Positions 17,921 through 29,644 of a DNA stretch of 59,470 nt are shown here, one piece after another (position 1 is the first letter of the stretch; the number at the start of each line of letters is the position of its first letter). Below the pieces are notes generated by a model that did not search any database, was not told the DNA's origin, and saw only the letters and a list, made by a program, of their open reading frames with translations. Source of the stretch: Methylobacterium crusticola. GTDB taxonomy: Bacteria; Pseudomonadota; Alphaproteobacteria; Rhizobiales; Beijerinckiaceae. The position numbers and the translations under genes are program-made. Where the stretch lies: contig NZ_KZ984610.1 of the NCBI RefSeq assembly GCF_003574465.1, positions 19,904 through 79,373 of the forward strand, given 5' to 3'.

Positions 17921-17962
17921 CCGGTCGCGGCCGCCCCCGGCACCGGGGGCGGCCGCGACCGG
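17921..17962 (+). terminator. 42-bp near-continuous palindrome after cckA (terminator-like)
   Basis: Two perfect 20-base arms (17921-17940 and 17943-17962) are separated by only CA. The structure starts three bases after the cckA stop and would form an extremely stable hairpin. No U-tract follows, so termination would be by the stem alone or be Rho-assisted. It isolates cckA from the recA promoter. Confidence 0.7.
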
Positions 17963-17993
17963 TGGACAAGGCGCCGGCGCCCTTGCGAAAGGA

Positions 17994-18008
17994 GAACAAA
18001 ACAAGTAC
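17994..18008 (+). promoter_or_regulatory. Putative LexA (SOS) box in the recA promoter
   Basis: GAAC-AAAACAA-GTAC matches the alphaproteobacterial SOS box GAAC-N7-GAAC (or GTTC-N7-GTTC on the other strand) in seven of eight fixed positions. It lies between a TTGCGA hexamer (17983-17988) and a TACATG hexamer (18006-18011), spaced 17 bases, that could be the recA -35 and -10 elements. LexA binding there would occlude RNA polymerase. Confidence 0.55.
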
Positions 18009-18069
18009 ATGAGAGCTGCCGCGCGCATTGAGACTTCGACCGCCCCCGTGCCATAAGGACCCGCCCACG

Positions 18070-19161
<1,092 letters not shown>

Positions 19162-19270
19162 AGCCGCCTCCCGCCGACTCGCAGGAAGGGTCCGTCGCCG
19201 GCAACCCGGCGGACCCGGGATTCCGGAGACGGACCGGGGACCGCGGCCGTCCCGACCGGGGCGGCCTTGG

Positions 19271-19305
19271 CGCGACGGCCCCGGCGCGTCGCCGGGGCCG
19301 TCGCG
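19271..19305. terminator. Bidirectional terminator between recA and the MAPEG remnant
   Basis: A perfect 16-bp stem (arms 19271-19286 and 19290-19305) with a CGT loop lies between convergent genes and just before the minus-strand stop codon at 19307. It is very GC-rich and has no strong T-run on either side. Confidence 0.6.
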
Positions 19306-19306
19306 C

Positions 19307-19704
19307 TCAGCGCACGAACGGCCCGATCCGCGTGAACAGGCCGACGAACACGAAGCCGATGCTGACCATCGCCACGCCCCAGACCAGGGTGCGCAGCCAC
19401 GGCACGCCGAAGCCGTAGAGCGGCAGGTCGGCGAGGCGGGCCCAGACGTAGAGGTGGGCGCCCGTCGTCACCGCGGTGTTGTGCCGGCCGATGGCCGCCG
19501 CGGCGAGCACCAGGGCGGCGAAGAGCGGGAACGTCTCGAAGACGTTGCGCGAGGCGCGCTCCAGGCGCCCGGCCGCGCCCTCTGCCGGGGCGCCGGGCGA
19601 TACGCGGCTGGAGGCCGCCCAGGCGAGGCCGCCGCGGAGGCCGCCGCGATGTGGGCGGATCCCAGGAGGACCGAGAAGGCGAGGAGGCGGATTTCGACGG
19701 GCAT
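19307..19704 (-). pseudogene. MAPEG-family membrane protein, frameshifted
   Basis: The reading frame from 19704 begins MPVEIRLLAFSVLLGSAHIA, the usual start of small bacterial MAPEG proteins (glutathione-transferase-like membrane enzymes). After about 25 codons the family continuation (GLAWAASSR...GRLERASRNVFETFPLF) is in a different frame, which runs to the stop at 19307. The span is 398 bases, not divisible by three, and several residues expected at the junction are missing. The break lies in a GC-rich repeat-like run (GCGGCGGCC) near 19625-19640, prone both to slippage and to sequencing error. A real pseudogene and an assembly error cannot be told apart here. Confidence 0.7.
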
Positions 19705-19877
19705 CGGCAGGGGTCCGTGCGGGGAATGCGGGGGGCGGCGGGCCACCGGTCCCCGAGATAGCGGCGGGCGCGCGCCTCGACACGGGGGAGGCGCCTGACT
19801 AAAGACAGCCTCACGCATCCGGGGCCGCCCGCGCCTCCTGCCGCGTCCCTGGCCCGCATTCCGCAGAGTCTGTCCCG

Positions 19878-22541
19878 ATGAGTGGCGTCAACGAGATCCG
19901 GTCCACGTTCCTCGACTACTTCGCCAGGCACGGACACGAGGTCGTGCCGTCGTCGCCGCTGGTGCCGCGCAACGACCCGACCCTGATGTTCACCAATGCC
20001 GGCATGGTGCAGTTCAAGAACGTCTTCACCGGCGTCGAGAAGCGCCCCTACCAGCGCGCCACCACGGCCCAGAAATGCGTGCGCGCGGGCGGCAAGCACA
20101 ACGATCTCGACAACGTCGGGTACACGGCCCGGCACCACACCTTCTTCGAGATGCTGGGCAATTTCTCGTTCGGCGACTACTTCAAGCCGCACGCCATCGA
20201 GCTCGCCTGGAACCTCGTCACCCGGGAATTCGGCCTCTCGCCCGAGCGCCTCCTCGTCACCGTCTACGCGCAGGACGAGGACGCCGCGTCCCTGTGGCGC
20301 AAGATCGCGGGCATGCCCGACGAGCGCATCATCCGCATCGGCACCTCGGACAATTTCTGGCAGATGGGCGATACCGGCCCCTGCGGTCCGTGCTCGGAGA
20401 TCTTCATCGACCAGGGCCCCGAGCTCCAGGGCGGCCCGCCCGGCAGCCCGGACGAGGACGGCGACCGCTTCCTCGAGTTCTGGAACCTCGTCTTCATGCA
20501 GTACGAGCAGATCGAGCCGGGCAACCGGGTCGACCTGCCGCGGCCCTCGATCGACACCGGCATGGGCCTCGAGCGCATGGCGGCGATCCTCCAGGGCTGC
20601 AAGAGCAACTACGACACCGACCTGTTCCGCAGCCTGATCGACGCCGTGGCGCACGCCGTCGGGCGGGCGCCCGAGGGCCGGGAGACCGCCTCCTACCGGG
20701 TCATCGCCGACCACCTGCGCGCCTCCGCGTTCCTCGTCGCCGACGGCGTGCTGCCGGGCAACGAGGGCCGCGGCTACGTGCTGCGCCGGATCATGCGCCG
20801 GGCCATGCGCCACGCCCAGCTCCTGGGCTCGCGCGACCCGATGATGTACCGCCTGGTGCCCACGCTGGTGCGCGAGATGGGCCAGGCCTACCCCGAGCTG
20901 GTGCGGGCCGAGGCGCTGATCGGCGAGACGCTGCGGCTCGAGGAGACGCGCTTTCGCCGCACGCTCGAGCGCGGCCTGTCGATCCTCGACGCGGAGACCC
21001 GCGACCTCGCGGCCGGCCAGAACCTCTCGGGCGAGACCGCCTTCACGCTCTACGACACCTACGGCTTCCCCCTCGACCTGACCCAGGACGCCCTGAAGGC
21101 CCGGGGCATCGGCGTCGACACCGAGACCTTCCGGGCCGCGATGGAGCGCCAGCGCGCCGCGGCCCGCGCCGCCTGGTCGGGCTCCGGCGAGGCCGCCACC
21201 GAGACGCTGTGGTACGGGCTGCGCGAGCGCACCGGCGCGACCGAGTTCCTGGGCTACGAGGCCGAGGCGGCGGAGGCCGTGGTCGCCGCGCTTGTGCGCG
21301 GCGGCGCCGAGGTCGAGGCGCTCGGGGCCGGGGAGGACGGCCTCCTGGTCGCGACCCAGACGCCGTTCTACGGCGAGTCCGGCGGCCAGGTCGGCGACAC
21401 CGGGACGCTTGCCGGGCCGGGCCTGCGCGCCCGCGTCACCGCGACCGAGAAGAAGCTCGGCGACGTCGTCGTCCACCACGTCACGGTCGAGGAGGGACGC
21501 CTCTGCGTCGGCCAGGCGATCGAGCTGAGGGTTGACCACGCCCGCCGCGCGGCCGTGCGGGCCAATCACTCGGCCACCCACCTGCTGCACGAGGCCCTGC
21601 GCCAGGTGCTCGGCGACCACGTCGCCCAGAAGGGCTCCCTCGTGGCGCCCGACCGGCTGCGCTTCGACTTCAGCCATCCCAAGCCGATGAACGACGACGA
21701 GGTCGCCCGGGTCGAGGCGATCGCCAACCGGGTGCTGCTTCAGAACGGGCCCGTGGTGACGAAGCTGATGGCGGTCGACGACGCGATCGCGTCGGGTGCC
21801 CGGGCGCTGTTCGGCGAGAAGTACGGCGAGGAGGTGCGGGTCGTCTCGATGGGTGCCGACGCCGCGCCGGACGGCCGCCCGCGCACCTTCTCGGTCGAGC
21901 TCTGCGGCGGCACGCATGTCGGTCGCACCGGCGACATCGGCGTCGTCACGGTGCTGGGCGACAGCGCCGTCGGCGCGGGCGTGCGCCGCATCGAGGCGAT
22001 GACCGGCGACGCGGCGCGCCGCCACCTCGCCGGCGAGAGCCGGCAGCTCGCCGCCCTGGCGCTCCTCCTCAAGGTGCCGCCGTCCGAGGCGCCCGGGCGC
22101 CTCGCCGCCCTGATCGAGGACCGCCGCCGCCTGGAGCGGGAGCTCGCGGACGCCCGGCGCAAGCTCGCCATGGGGGGCGGGGGCGAGGACGCCGACGCGT
22201 CGGTCCGCGAGGTCGCCGGGACGAAGCTGATGGCACGCGCCGTGCAAGGCGTCGAGATGCGGGACCTCAAGAGCCTCGCCGACGAGGGCAAGACTCGGCT
22301 CGGCTCCGGCATCGTCGCCATCGTGGGCGTGGCGCCCGACGGCAAGGCCGGCCTCGTGGTCGGCGTCACCCAGGACCTGACCGAGCGGTTCGACGCGGTG
22401 GCGCTGGTGCGGGCGGGCGCCGAGCGCCTCGGCGGCAAGGGCGGGGGCGGGCGCCGGGACATGGCCCAGGCGGGCGGGCCCGACGGGGCGGCGGCCGAGG
22501 CGGCCCTGGAGGCGATCCAGGCCGCGCTCGCGGGGGCATGA
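19878..22541 (+). CDS. alaS: Alanine--tRNA ligase
   Basis: AlaRS charges tRNA-Ala and edits mischarged Ser and Gly. The 887-aa protein starts with the class II catalytic domain ([15 protein letters not shown], then [10 protein letters not shown]), has the editing domain with the [11 protein letters not shown] zinc motif near residue 560 and the CGGTHV motif near residue 680, and ends with the C-Ala region ([20 protein letters not shown]). The length is standard. It stands alone, about 60 bases after the ATG-proximal end of the MAPEG remnant's divergent region, and no terminator is obvious downstream. Confidence 0.98.
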   Translation: MSGVNEIRSTFLDYFARHGHEVVPSSPLVPRNDPTLMFTNAGMVQFKNVFTGVEKRPYQRATTAQKCVRAGGKHNDLDNVGYTARHHTFFEMLGNFSFGDYFKPHAIELAWNLVTREFGLSPERLLVTVYAQDEDAASLWRKIAGMPDERIIRIGTSDNFWQMGDTGPCGPCSEIFIDQGPELQGGPPGSPDEDGDRFLEFWNLVFMQYEQIEPGNRVDLPRPSIDTGMGLERMAAILQGCKSNYDTDLFRSLIDAVAHAVGRAPEGRETASYRVIADHLRASAFLVADGVLPGNEGRGYVLRRIMRRAMRHAQLLGSRDPMMYRLVPTLVREMGQAYPELVRAEALIGETLRLEETRFRRTLERGLSILDAETRDLAAGQNLSGETAFTLYDTYGFPLDLTQDALKARGIGVDTETFRAAMERQRAAARAAWSGSGEAATETLWYGLRERTGATEFLGYEAEAAEAVVAALVRGGAEVEALGAGEDGLLVATQTPFYGESGGQVGDTGTLAGPGLRARVTATEKKLGDVVVHHVTVEEGRLCVGQAIELRVDHARRAAVRANHSATHLLHEALRQVLGDHVAQKGSLVAPDRLRFDFSHPKPMNDDEVARVEAIANRVLLQNGPVVTKLMAVDDAIASGARALFGEKYGEEVRVVSMGADAAPDGRPRTFSVELCGGTHVGRTGDIGVVTVLGDSAVGAGVRRIEAMTGDAARRHLAGESRQLAALALLLKVPPSEAPGRLAALIEDRRRLERELADARRKLAMGGGGEDADASVREVAGTKLMARAVQGVEMRDLKSLADEGKTRLGSGIVAIVGVAPDGKAGLVVGVTQDLTERFDAVALVRAGAERLGGKGGGGRRDMAQAGGPDGAAAEAALEAIQAALAGA

Positions 22542-22822
22542 CGCAACGTCCGGATCCGGTCGTGCACGACGTCGATCAGGATCGGGCGGGGCAACGCGGC
22601 GATCCCCGGCAGACTACAGCGAGTCGTGTGCCCAATATGTCACCAATTCCGGTTGCCAGGCCAGACGTGACGAAGTAGAGGGCATGTGGCCGACGCCTGG
22701 GCTCCACCGCGATGCGGCCGTGCGGACGCGGTGAGGCCACGACCGGCCGGCAGGAGCGGTCCGACGGTTGCCGGGGCCGGCCGGAACCCGGCCCGCCGTG
22801 GACAGGAAGGAACGGTCGAGCA
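22542..22822 (+). promoter_or_regulatory. Intergenic leader of the rfb operon
   Basis: No gene is seen. An AT-richer stretch around 22620-22680 in otherwise GC-rich DNA is the most likely promoter for rfbCBDA, but I cannot assign -35 and -10 hexamers with confidence. The GACAGGAAGGAA sequence just before 22823 provides the rfbC ribosome-binding site. Confidence 0.35.
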
Positions 22823-23377
22823 ATGCAGGTCATCACCCAAGAGATCCCGGCCGTGAAGCTGGTCGTGCCCAAGCGCTTCGGGGACGATCGCGGCTGGTTC
22901 TCCGAGACCTACCGCGCCGACCTCCTGGCCGAGGGCGGCATCGAGGACGCGTTCATCCAGGACAACCAATCCTTCTCGGCCCAGACCGGCACTGTGCGCG
23001 GCCTGCACTTCCAGCGCCATCCCTTCGCCCAGGCGAAGCTGGTGCGGGTGCTCGCCGGGGCGATCCTGGACGTGGCCGTCGACCTGCGCCGGGAGTCCCC
23101 GACCTACGGCCGGCACGTGGCGGCCCGGCTCGACGCCGGGAACGGCCACCAGCTCTACATCCCGATCGGCTTCGCCCACGCCTTCTGCACGCTCGAGCCC
23201 GACACCATGGTCGCCTACAAGGTGGCCGGGGGCGTCTACAGCCGCGAGCACGACGGCAACCTGCTCTGGAACGACCCGGAGCTCGGCATCGACTGGCCGG
23301 TGACGGCCGAGCGCGCGGTCCTGTCGGACAAGGACAAGGTCGCGCCGCGCTTCGCCGCGCTGCCGGCCTTGTTCTGA
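22823..23377 (+). CDS. rfbC: dTDP-4-dehydrorhamnose 3,5-epimerase
   Basis: RfbC (RmlC) epimerises dTDP-4-keto-6-deoxyglucose at C3 and C5, the third step to dTDP-L-rhamnose. The 184-aa cupin has the catalytic histidine H62 in VRGLHFQ, the DVAVDLR strand (83-89) and the conserved Y132. The length is typical. The operon order is rfbC-rfbB-rfbD-rfbA, with 165 bases before rfbB and very short gaps after that. Confidence 0.96.
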   Translation: MQVITQEIPAVKLVVPKRFGDDRGWFSETYRADLLAEGGIEDAFIQDNQSFSAQTGTVRGLHFQRHPFAQAKLVRVLAGAILDVAVDLRRESPTYGRHVAARLDAGNGHQLYIPIGFAHAFCTLEPDTMVAYKVAGGVYSREHDGNLLWNDPELGIDWPVTAERAVLSDKDKVAPRFAALPALF

Positions 23378-23542
23378 GCCCGGGATGGCCGCAACCTGCC
23401 CGTGCATCGGCCGGGGCGGGCGGACCGGCGTGACACCCGGGCGGGACCGGGGCGCTCCGTGCCGCGGTCCCGCGCCGACATCGAGCCCATACGGGGGAGC
23501 GGCGCCGCTCCCTGAACCCACCTCCAGGAGATCGTCTTCGCC

Positions 23543-24595
23543 ATGCGCATCCTCGTCACGGGCGGCTGCGGCTTCATCGGCTCGGCCCTGGTCCTGCACC
23601 TCGTCCAGGACCTCGGCCACGAGGTCCTCACGCTCGACGCGCTCACCTACGCGGCGAACCCGATCTCGCTGATGCCCCTGAAGGGCAACGACCGGCACCG
23701 CTTCGCCCAGGCCGACATCTGCGACCACGAGCGCGTCGCGGCCCTGTTCGAGGAGTTCCGGCCGCAGGCGGTGATGCACCTGGCCGCCGAGAGCCACGTC
23801 GACCGCTCCATCACGGGGCCGGGCGCGTTCATCCGCACCAACGTGGTCGGCACGCAGGTGATGCTGGAGGCCGCCCGCGCCTTCTACGCCAGCCTCGCCG
23901 GGCCCGAGCGCGCGGCCTTCCGGTTCCTGCACGTCTCGACCGACGAGGTCTACGGCTCGCTGCCGCCGGGCGGCTTCTTCACCGAGGACAGCCGCTACGA
24001 TCCGCGCTCGCCCTACTCCGCCTCGAAGGCGGCGTCCGACCACCTGGCCCGGGCCTGGCACGAGACCTACGGGCTGCCGGTGCTGGTGACGAACTGCTCG
24101 AACAATTACGGGCCGCGGCACTTCCCCGAGAAGCTGATCCCGCTGATGATCCTCAACGCCCTCGAGGGCAAGCCGCTGCCGGTCTACGGCGACGGGCAGA
24201 ACGAGCGCGACTGGATCCACGTCGAGGACCACGCCCGCGGCCTGGTGGCGGTGCTGGAGAAGGGCCGGATCGGCGAGACCTACCTGCTCGGCGGGCGCTC
24301 GGTGCGCAACAACCTCGACGTGGTCAGGACGCTGTGCGCGATCTTCGACCGCCTGCGGCCCGATGCCGGCCCGCACGACCGCCTGATCGCCTTCGTGACG
24401 GACCGCCCCGGCCACGACCGGCGCTACGCCATCGACCCGAGCAAGGCCGAGGCCGAGGTGGGCTACAGCCCGAGCCGGACCTTCGAGCAGGCGCTCGAGG
24501 ACACGGTGCGCTGGTACCTGGAGAACGAGGGCTGGTGGCGGCCGATCCGCGAGGGCCGCTACTCCGGCGAGCGCCTCGGCCTGTCGGGCGAGTGA
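23543..24595 (+). CDS. rfbB: dTDP-glucose 4,6-dehydratase
   Basis: RfbB (RmlB) converts dTDP-glucose to dTDP-4-keto-6-deoxyglucose using bound NAD. The 350-aa extended SDR has the GGCGFIGS dinucleotide motif (7-14), the catalytic T133-D134-E135 set in VSTDEVYG and the Y158-xxx-K162 pair in YSASK. It also has the NCSNNYGPRHFPEKLIP nucleotide-sugar loop. rfbD follows after seven bases. Confidence 0.97.
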   Translation: MRILVTGGCGFIGSALVLHLVQDLGHEVLTLDALTYAANPISLMPLKGNDRHRFAQADICDHERVAALFEEFRPQAVMHLAAESHVDRSITGPGAFIRTNVVGTQVMLEAARAFYASLAGPERAAFRFLHVSTDEVYGSLPPGGFFTEDSRYDPRSPYSASKAASDHLARAWHETYGLPVLVTNCSNNYGPRHFPEKLIPLMILNALEGKPLPVYGDGQNERDWIHVEDHARGLVAVLEKGRIGETYLLGGRSVRNNLDVVRTLCAIFDRLRPDAGPHDRLIAFVTDRPGHDRRYAIDPSKAEAEVGYSPSRTFEQALEDTVRWYLENEGWWRPIREGRYSGERLGLSGE

Positions 24596-24602
24596 GGGAC
24601 AA

Positions 24603-25499
24603 ATGGCGCACGAGATCCTGATCCTCGGCGGCGGCGGCCAGGTCGGCACCGAGCTGGCGCGCCGTGCCTGGGGGCCCGGGGTCGCGGTCCACGCGCCGGC
24701 GCGCGCGGCCCTCGACGTCACCGACGAGGCGGCGGTGGCGGCCGCGGTGGCGGAGCGCCCCTGGCGCGCGGTGATCAACACCGCCGCCTACACGGCGGTG
24801 GACAAGGCCGAGGGCGAGGTCGGCGCGGCTTGGCGCCTCAACGCGCTCGCCCCCGCCTACCTGGCGGCCGCGACGGCCCGGGCCGGGATCCCGATCGTCC
24901 ACGTCTCGACCGACTACGTCTTCGACGGCAGCGGGGAGGGGGCCTACGCCACCGACGCCCCGGTGCGCCCGACGAGCGTCTACGGCGCCAGCAAGGCGGC
25001 GGGCGAACTGGCGGTGCGCACCACCAACCCGCGGCACGCCGTGGTGCGCACCGCCTGGGTGGTGAGCCCGCACCGGGCCAACTTCGTGAAGACGATGCTG
25101 CGGCTCGCCGCCGAGCGCGACCGGCTCACGGTGGTGGACGACCAGCGCGGCTGCCCGACCTCCGCGGGCGACCTCGCGGCGGCGCTCGCGGCGATCGCCC
25201 TGCGCCTCGCCGAGGATCCGGGCGCGCCCGCCGGCACCTACCACTGCGTCAATGCCGGCGCGACGACCTGGTGCGGCTTCGCCCGCGGGATCATGGCGGG
25301 CGCGCAGGCCCGCGGCGCCCGCTCGGTGCCGGTCGAGCCGATCCCGACCTCGGCCTTCCCGACGCCGGCCCGGCGGCCGGCCAATTCCGAGCTCTCGACC
25401 GAGACGCTGACGCAAGCCTTCGGCATCGTGCCGCGTCCCTGGACGGCGGCGCTCGACGACATCCTCGATCAATTGATCGGCCCGGCCAAGCAGGCCTGA
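24603..25499 (+). CDS. rfbD: dTDP-4-dehydrorhamnose reductase
   Basis: RfbD (RmlD) performs the final NADPH-dependent reduction to dTDP-L-rhamnose. The 298-aa SDR has GGGGQVGTEL at residues 8-17, the VSTDYVFDG block and the YGASK catalytic Tyr/Lys pair. The ATG follows a GAGGGACAAA ribosome-binding site. It sits between rfbB and rfbA with gaps of 7 and 12 bases. Confidence 0.96.
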   Translation: MAHEILILGGGGQVGTELARRAWGPGVAVHAPARAALDVTDEAAVAAAVAERPWRAVINTAAYTAVDKAEGEVGAAWRLNALAPAYLAAATARAGIPIVHVSTDYVFDGSGEGAYATDAPVRPTSVYGASKAAGELAVRTTNPRHAVVRTAWVVSPHRANFVKTMLRLAAERDRLTVVDDQRGCPTSAGDLAAALAAIALRLAEDPGAPAGTYHCVNAGATTWCGFARGIMAGAQARGARSVPVEPIPTSAFPTPARRPANSELSTETLTQAFGIVPRPWTAALDDILDQLIGPAKQA

Positions 25500-25511
25500 G
25501 GAGACACTATC

Positions 25512-26402
25512 ATGAAGGGCATCGTCCTGGCTGGCGGCTCCGGCACCCGGCTGCACCCGGCGACGCTGGCGATCAACAAGCAGCTCCTGCCGGTCTACGA
25601 CAAGCCGATGATCTACTATCCGGTCTCGGTGCTGATGCTGGCCGGCATCCGCGACATCCTGGTGATCTCCTCGCCGGAGCACCTGGACAACTACAAGCGC
25701 CTGTTCGGAACCGGCGAGCAGTTCGGCGTGCGGTTCTCCTACGCGCTCCAGCCGCGCCCCGAGGGCCTGGCGCAGGCCTTCGTCATCGGCCGCGAGTTCG
25801 TCGGCAGCGACCCGGTCGCCCTCGTGCTCGGCGACAACCTGTTCTTCGGCGCCGGGATGCAGCAATTGCTGCGCCGCGCGCGGGAGCGGGAGACCGGCGC
25901 GACGGTGTTCGCCTACCACGTCGACCACCCGGAGAGCTACGGGGTCGTGACCCTCGACAAGCAGGGCCGCCCGCTCAAGCTGGTCGAGAAGCCCGTGAAC
26001 CCCGAATCGCCGTGGGCGGTGACGGGCCTCTACTTCTACGACAACCAGGTGCTCGACATCGCCGCGGCGGTGACGCCGTCGCCCCGCGGCGAGCTCGAGA
26101 TCACCGACGTCAACCAGGCCTACCTCGACCGCGGCCAGCTTCACGTCGAGTGCATGTCGCGCGGCTACGCCTGGCTCGACACCGGGACCCACGACAACCT
26201 GCTCGAGGCGGGCGAGTTCGTCCGGGTGATCCAGCACCGCCAGGGCATGCAGGTCGCCTGCCTGGAGGAGATCGCCTACGTGCAGGGCTTCATCACCCGC
26301 GAGCAGGTGACGGCCCGCGGGCAGCTCTTCGCCAAGACCAATTACGGCCAGAACCTCCTGCGCCTCGCCCGCGAGGAGAAGCCCGGCCAGATCGTGTTCT
26401 GA
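25512..26402 (+). CDS. rfbA: Glucose-1-phosphate thymidylyltransferase
   Basis: RfbA (RmlA) makes dTDP-glucose from dTTP and glucose 1-phosphate, the first and feedback-regulated step of the pathway. The 296-aa protein has the nucleotidyltransferase signature GGSGTRLHP (8-16), the [15 protein letters not shown] block, LGDNLFFG with its metal-binding aspartate, and the C-terminal [12 protein letters not shown]. It ends the rfb operon. No glycosyltransferase or O-antigen polymerase gene lies next to it in this window. Confidence 0.97.
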   Translation: MKGIVLAGGSGTRLHPATLAINKQLLPVYDKPMIYYPVSVLMLAGIRDILVISSPEHLDNYKRLFGTGEQFGVRFSYALQPRPEGLAQAFVIGREFVGSDPVALVLGDNLFFGAGMQQLLRRARERETGATVFAYHVDHPESYGVVTLDKQGRPLKLVEKPVNPESPWAVTGLYFYDNQVLDIAAAVTPSPRGELEITDVNQAYLDRGQLHVECMSRGYAWLDTGTHDNLLEAGEFVRVIQHRQGMQVACLEEIAYVQGFITREQVTARGQLFAKTNYGQNLLRLAREEKPGQIVF

Positions 26403-26711
26403 CGCCGGGGGCCGGCGGCCGCGCCGCCCCGTGCGCTGACCGGGGCGCGGCGCCGGTGCGCGCCCCGGCGGGCTCCCGGCGGTCCGAACTCGCTCTCCCG
26501 GCCACGGGGCCGTTGCCACGCCGTCGGCACATGCTCTAGAGCAGCATCCGATCACGCTGCCATCGGCCGCTGCTCCAGGTTTTTGAGGCTGCCGCATTGT
26601 CTGCGGCGAACCGGTGTCCACTTCGCCGGAAAATGCTCTAAGGCCGCCTGCGCGGCTACCGCCAAGCCCCACCGCGCGGGCGCGCGACACCTCCAGGGAC
26701 GGGCCACAGGC
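26403..26711. other. Gap between rfbA and pccB holding a dispersed repeat
   Basis: The first part contains an imperfect GC-rich inverted repeat (about 26421-26453) that may terminate rfb transcription. The middle is occupied by the repeat element at 26531-26641. The last 70 bases form the pccB leader. No gene is seen. Confidence 0.5.
26531..26641 (+). repeat. Dispersed palindromic intergenic repeat (longest copy in the window)
   Basis: The element starts ATGCTCTAGAGCAGC and ends GGAAAATGCTCTAA, so its ends are related inverted copies (TAGAGCA / TGCTCTA). Inside are three inverted repeats: GAGCAGC with GCTGCTC, GCCGCA-TTGTC-TGCGGC (26591-26607), and GGCGAA with TTCGCC (26605-26627). Shorter pieces of the same element occur at 32335-32366 and, inverted, at 36009-36041. 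Elements of this look are scattered between genes in Methylobacterium-type genomes. It encodes nothing and probably mobilises in trans or acts as an RNA hairpin. Confidence 0.75.
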
Positions 26712-28244
<1,533 letters not shown>

Positions 28245-28269
28245 CGCGCGCGGCCGGCGGGCGGGGGCG

Positions 28270-29184
28270 TCAGCCCTGCGCGCCGGCCGCCGGGTCCGTC
28301 CCCAGGGTGACCAGGACGATCTCGGGCGGCACGCCGAGGCGGATCGGGACCTGGCTGGTGCCGAGGCCGGCCGAGACGATCAGGTGGCGGCCGTCCTCCA
28401 CGACGTGCCCGTAGGCGAAGCGCTGGCCGTACGCGGAGGGCACGACCGGGGAGTAGCCGAGGACGCGGACCTGGCCGCCATGGGTGTGGCCCGACAGGGT
28501 CAGGGCGACCCGGTCCGGCACCGTCGTGAAGATGTCGGGCTCGTGTGCCAGGAGGATCACCGGGGCGTCGTCGGTGACCTGCGCGAGGGTCCCGGGCAGG
28601 TCGTCGAGGCCCCGCCAGGGACGGCGCCGGGAGAAGGCCTGCTGGTCGGCGAGGCCCGCGAGCCAGAACGGGCGGCCGCGGTGGCTCAGCCGCACGACGG
28701 CGTTCTCCATCACGCCGATGCCCTGCGCCTCGAGCGCCCGCCGGGACTCGACCGGGCCGCGCCGGGCCCGCATCGCCACCGGGTCGTCCTCCCAGTCGTG
28801 GTTGCCGAGGATCGCGTGCACGCCGAGGGGCGCCGCGAGGCCCGCGGCCACGCGGGCGAAATCCGGGAGGGCGACCGGGCGCAACACCGCGCGGCCGACG
28901 CCCGGGTAGTCGCCGAGGAGCACGATCAGGTCGGGCCGCAGGGCGTTCGTCACCGCCACGATGTCGGCGACGCGCCCGAGGGACATCCAGGGCTCGCCGA
29001 CGTGGAAATCCGTCAGCACCGCGATCCGCAGGCGCAGGTCGGCCGGCCAGCGCGGCAGCGCCGGGGCGTAGCGCGTCACGACGAGGCGCCAGGCCGGCTC
29101 GACCCCGAGCGCGTAGGCGCTCGTGGAGAGCCCGAGGAACGCCGCCGTCGTCAGGAGCTGGCGGCGGCTCGGCATCAGCAGCAT
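28270..29184 (-). CDS. Metallophosphoesterase, probably Tat-exported
   Basis: This 304-aa calcineurin-like phosphoesterase has TDFHVG, LGDYPG, GNHDWED, LLAHEPD and SGHTHGGQ, the full set of di-metal ligand motifs, although the first motif reads TDFH rather than the usual TDxH/SDxH. The N-terminus MLLMPSRRQLLTTAAFLGL has a twin-arginine S-R-R-Q-L-L signal, so export folded to the periplasm is likely. The start at 29184 has a GGGAG ribosome-binding site. It resembles YaeI-like enzymes acting on UDP-diacylglucosamine or phospholipid heads, but the substrate is unknown. It converges with pccB. Confidence 0.85.
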   Translation of the reverse strand: MLLMPSRRQLLTTAAFLGLSTSAYALGVEPAWRLVVTRYAPALPRWPADLRLRIAVLTDFHVGEPWMSLGRVADIVAVTNALRPDLIVLLGDYPGVGRAVLRPVALPDFARVAAGLAAPLGVHAILGNHDWEDDPVAMRARRGPVESRRALEAQGIGVMENAVVRLSHRGRPFWLAGLADQQAFSRRRPWRGLDDLPGTLAQVTDDAPVILLAHEPDIFTTVPDRVALTLSGHTHGGQVRVLGYSPVVPSAYGQRFAYGHVVEDGRHLIVSAGLGTSQVPIRLGVPPEIVLVTLGTDPAAGAQG

Positions 29185-29644
29185 CGGTGGGCTCCCGCGG
29201 CCGGGGGCGTGCTCGCCTCCCGCCGCCTGCGTGGTCTCCGGCGGCGGCCCGCGCGGGGCGGGGACAGTTCCCCTGCGGCCCGGTGTGAGGCGCCGCGATT
29301 GCGGCGACACTGCGGAGGCGGCCCGCGCCGCGCCAGGGGCTCACGCCGCCTCGATGAACGCCGCGTCCTCCCAGGCCGGGCCGTGCGGGCCGGCCGCGAG
29401 GCCCCGGGCCGGCGCGGGCCGTCGCCGGCGCGGCCGTTACCCCGAGCAAGGGGGCGCGATCGCGGGGGTAACGCTTCATCGGGGGGGCGCTCCCGGATGC
29501 AGCAACCTCGTCTCCCTCGCGTGACGCAAGGTTGAAGGGCGCCCGTCCGCCGACGGCAGGTGCCTCTTCGGGTCCGGGACGCGGTGCAAGACCGGGTCCG
29601 CAAAGCAGGATGCGTGCCCGGCGCCGGCGCGGCGCGCGCCGGGA
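29185..29644. other. 460-bp gap with no recognisable gene
   Basis: No open frame on either strand here looks like a real protein: all are Arg/Pro/Gly-rich shadows. The stretch contains only short imperfect hairpins, such as ACCT...AGGT around 29510-29535. It separates two minus-strand genes and should carry the promoter of the phosphoesterase gene. Confidence 0.5.

Noticed and set aside
15023..18028. Very long open frame (about 1000 codons) on the minus strand opposite cckA
   Set aside because: It is an Arg/Gly/His/Leu-rich antisense shadow produced by GC3 bias, and cckA on the other strand has all expected domains. The same holds for long minus frames opposite flhB, alaS, rfbB and the ABC-like gene.
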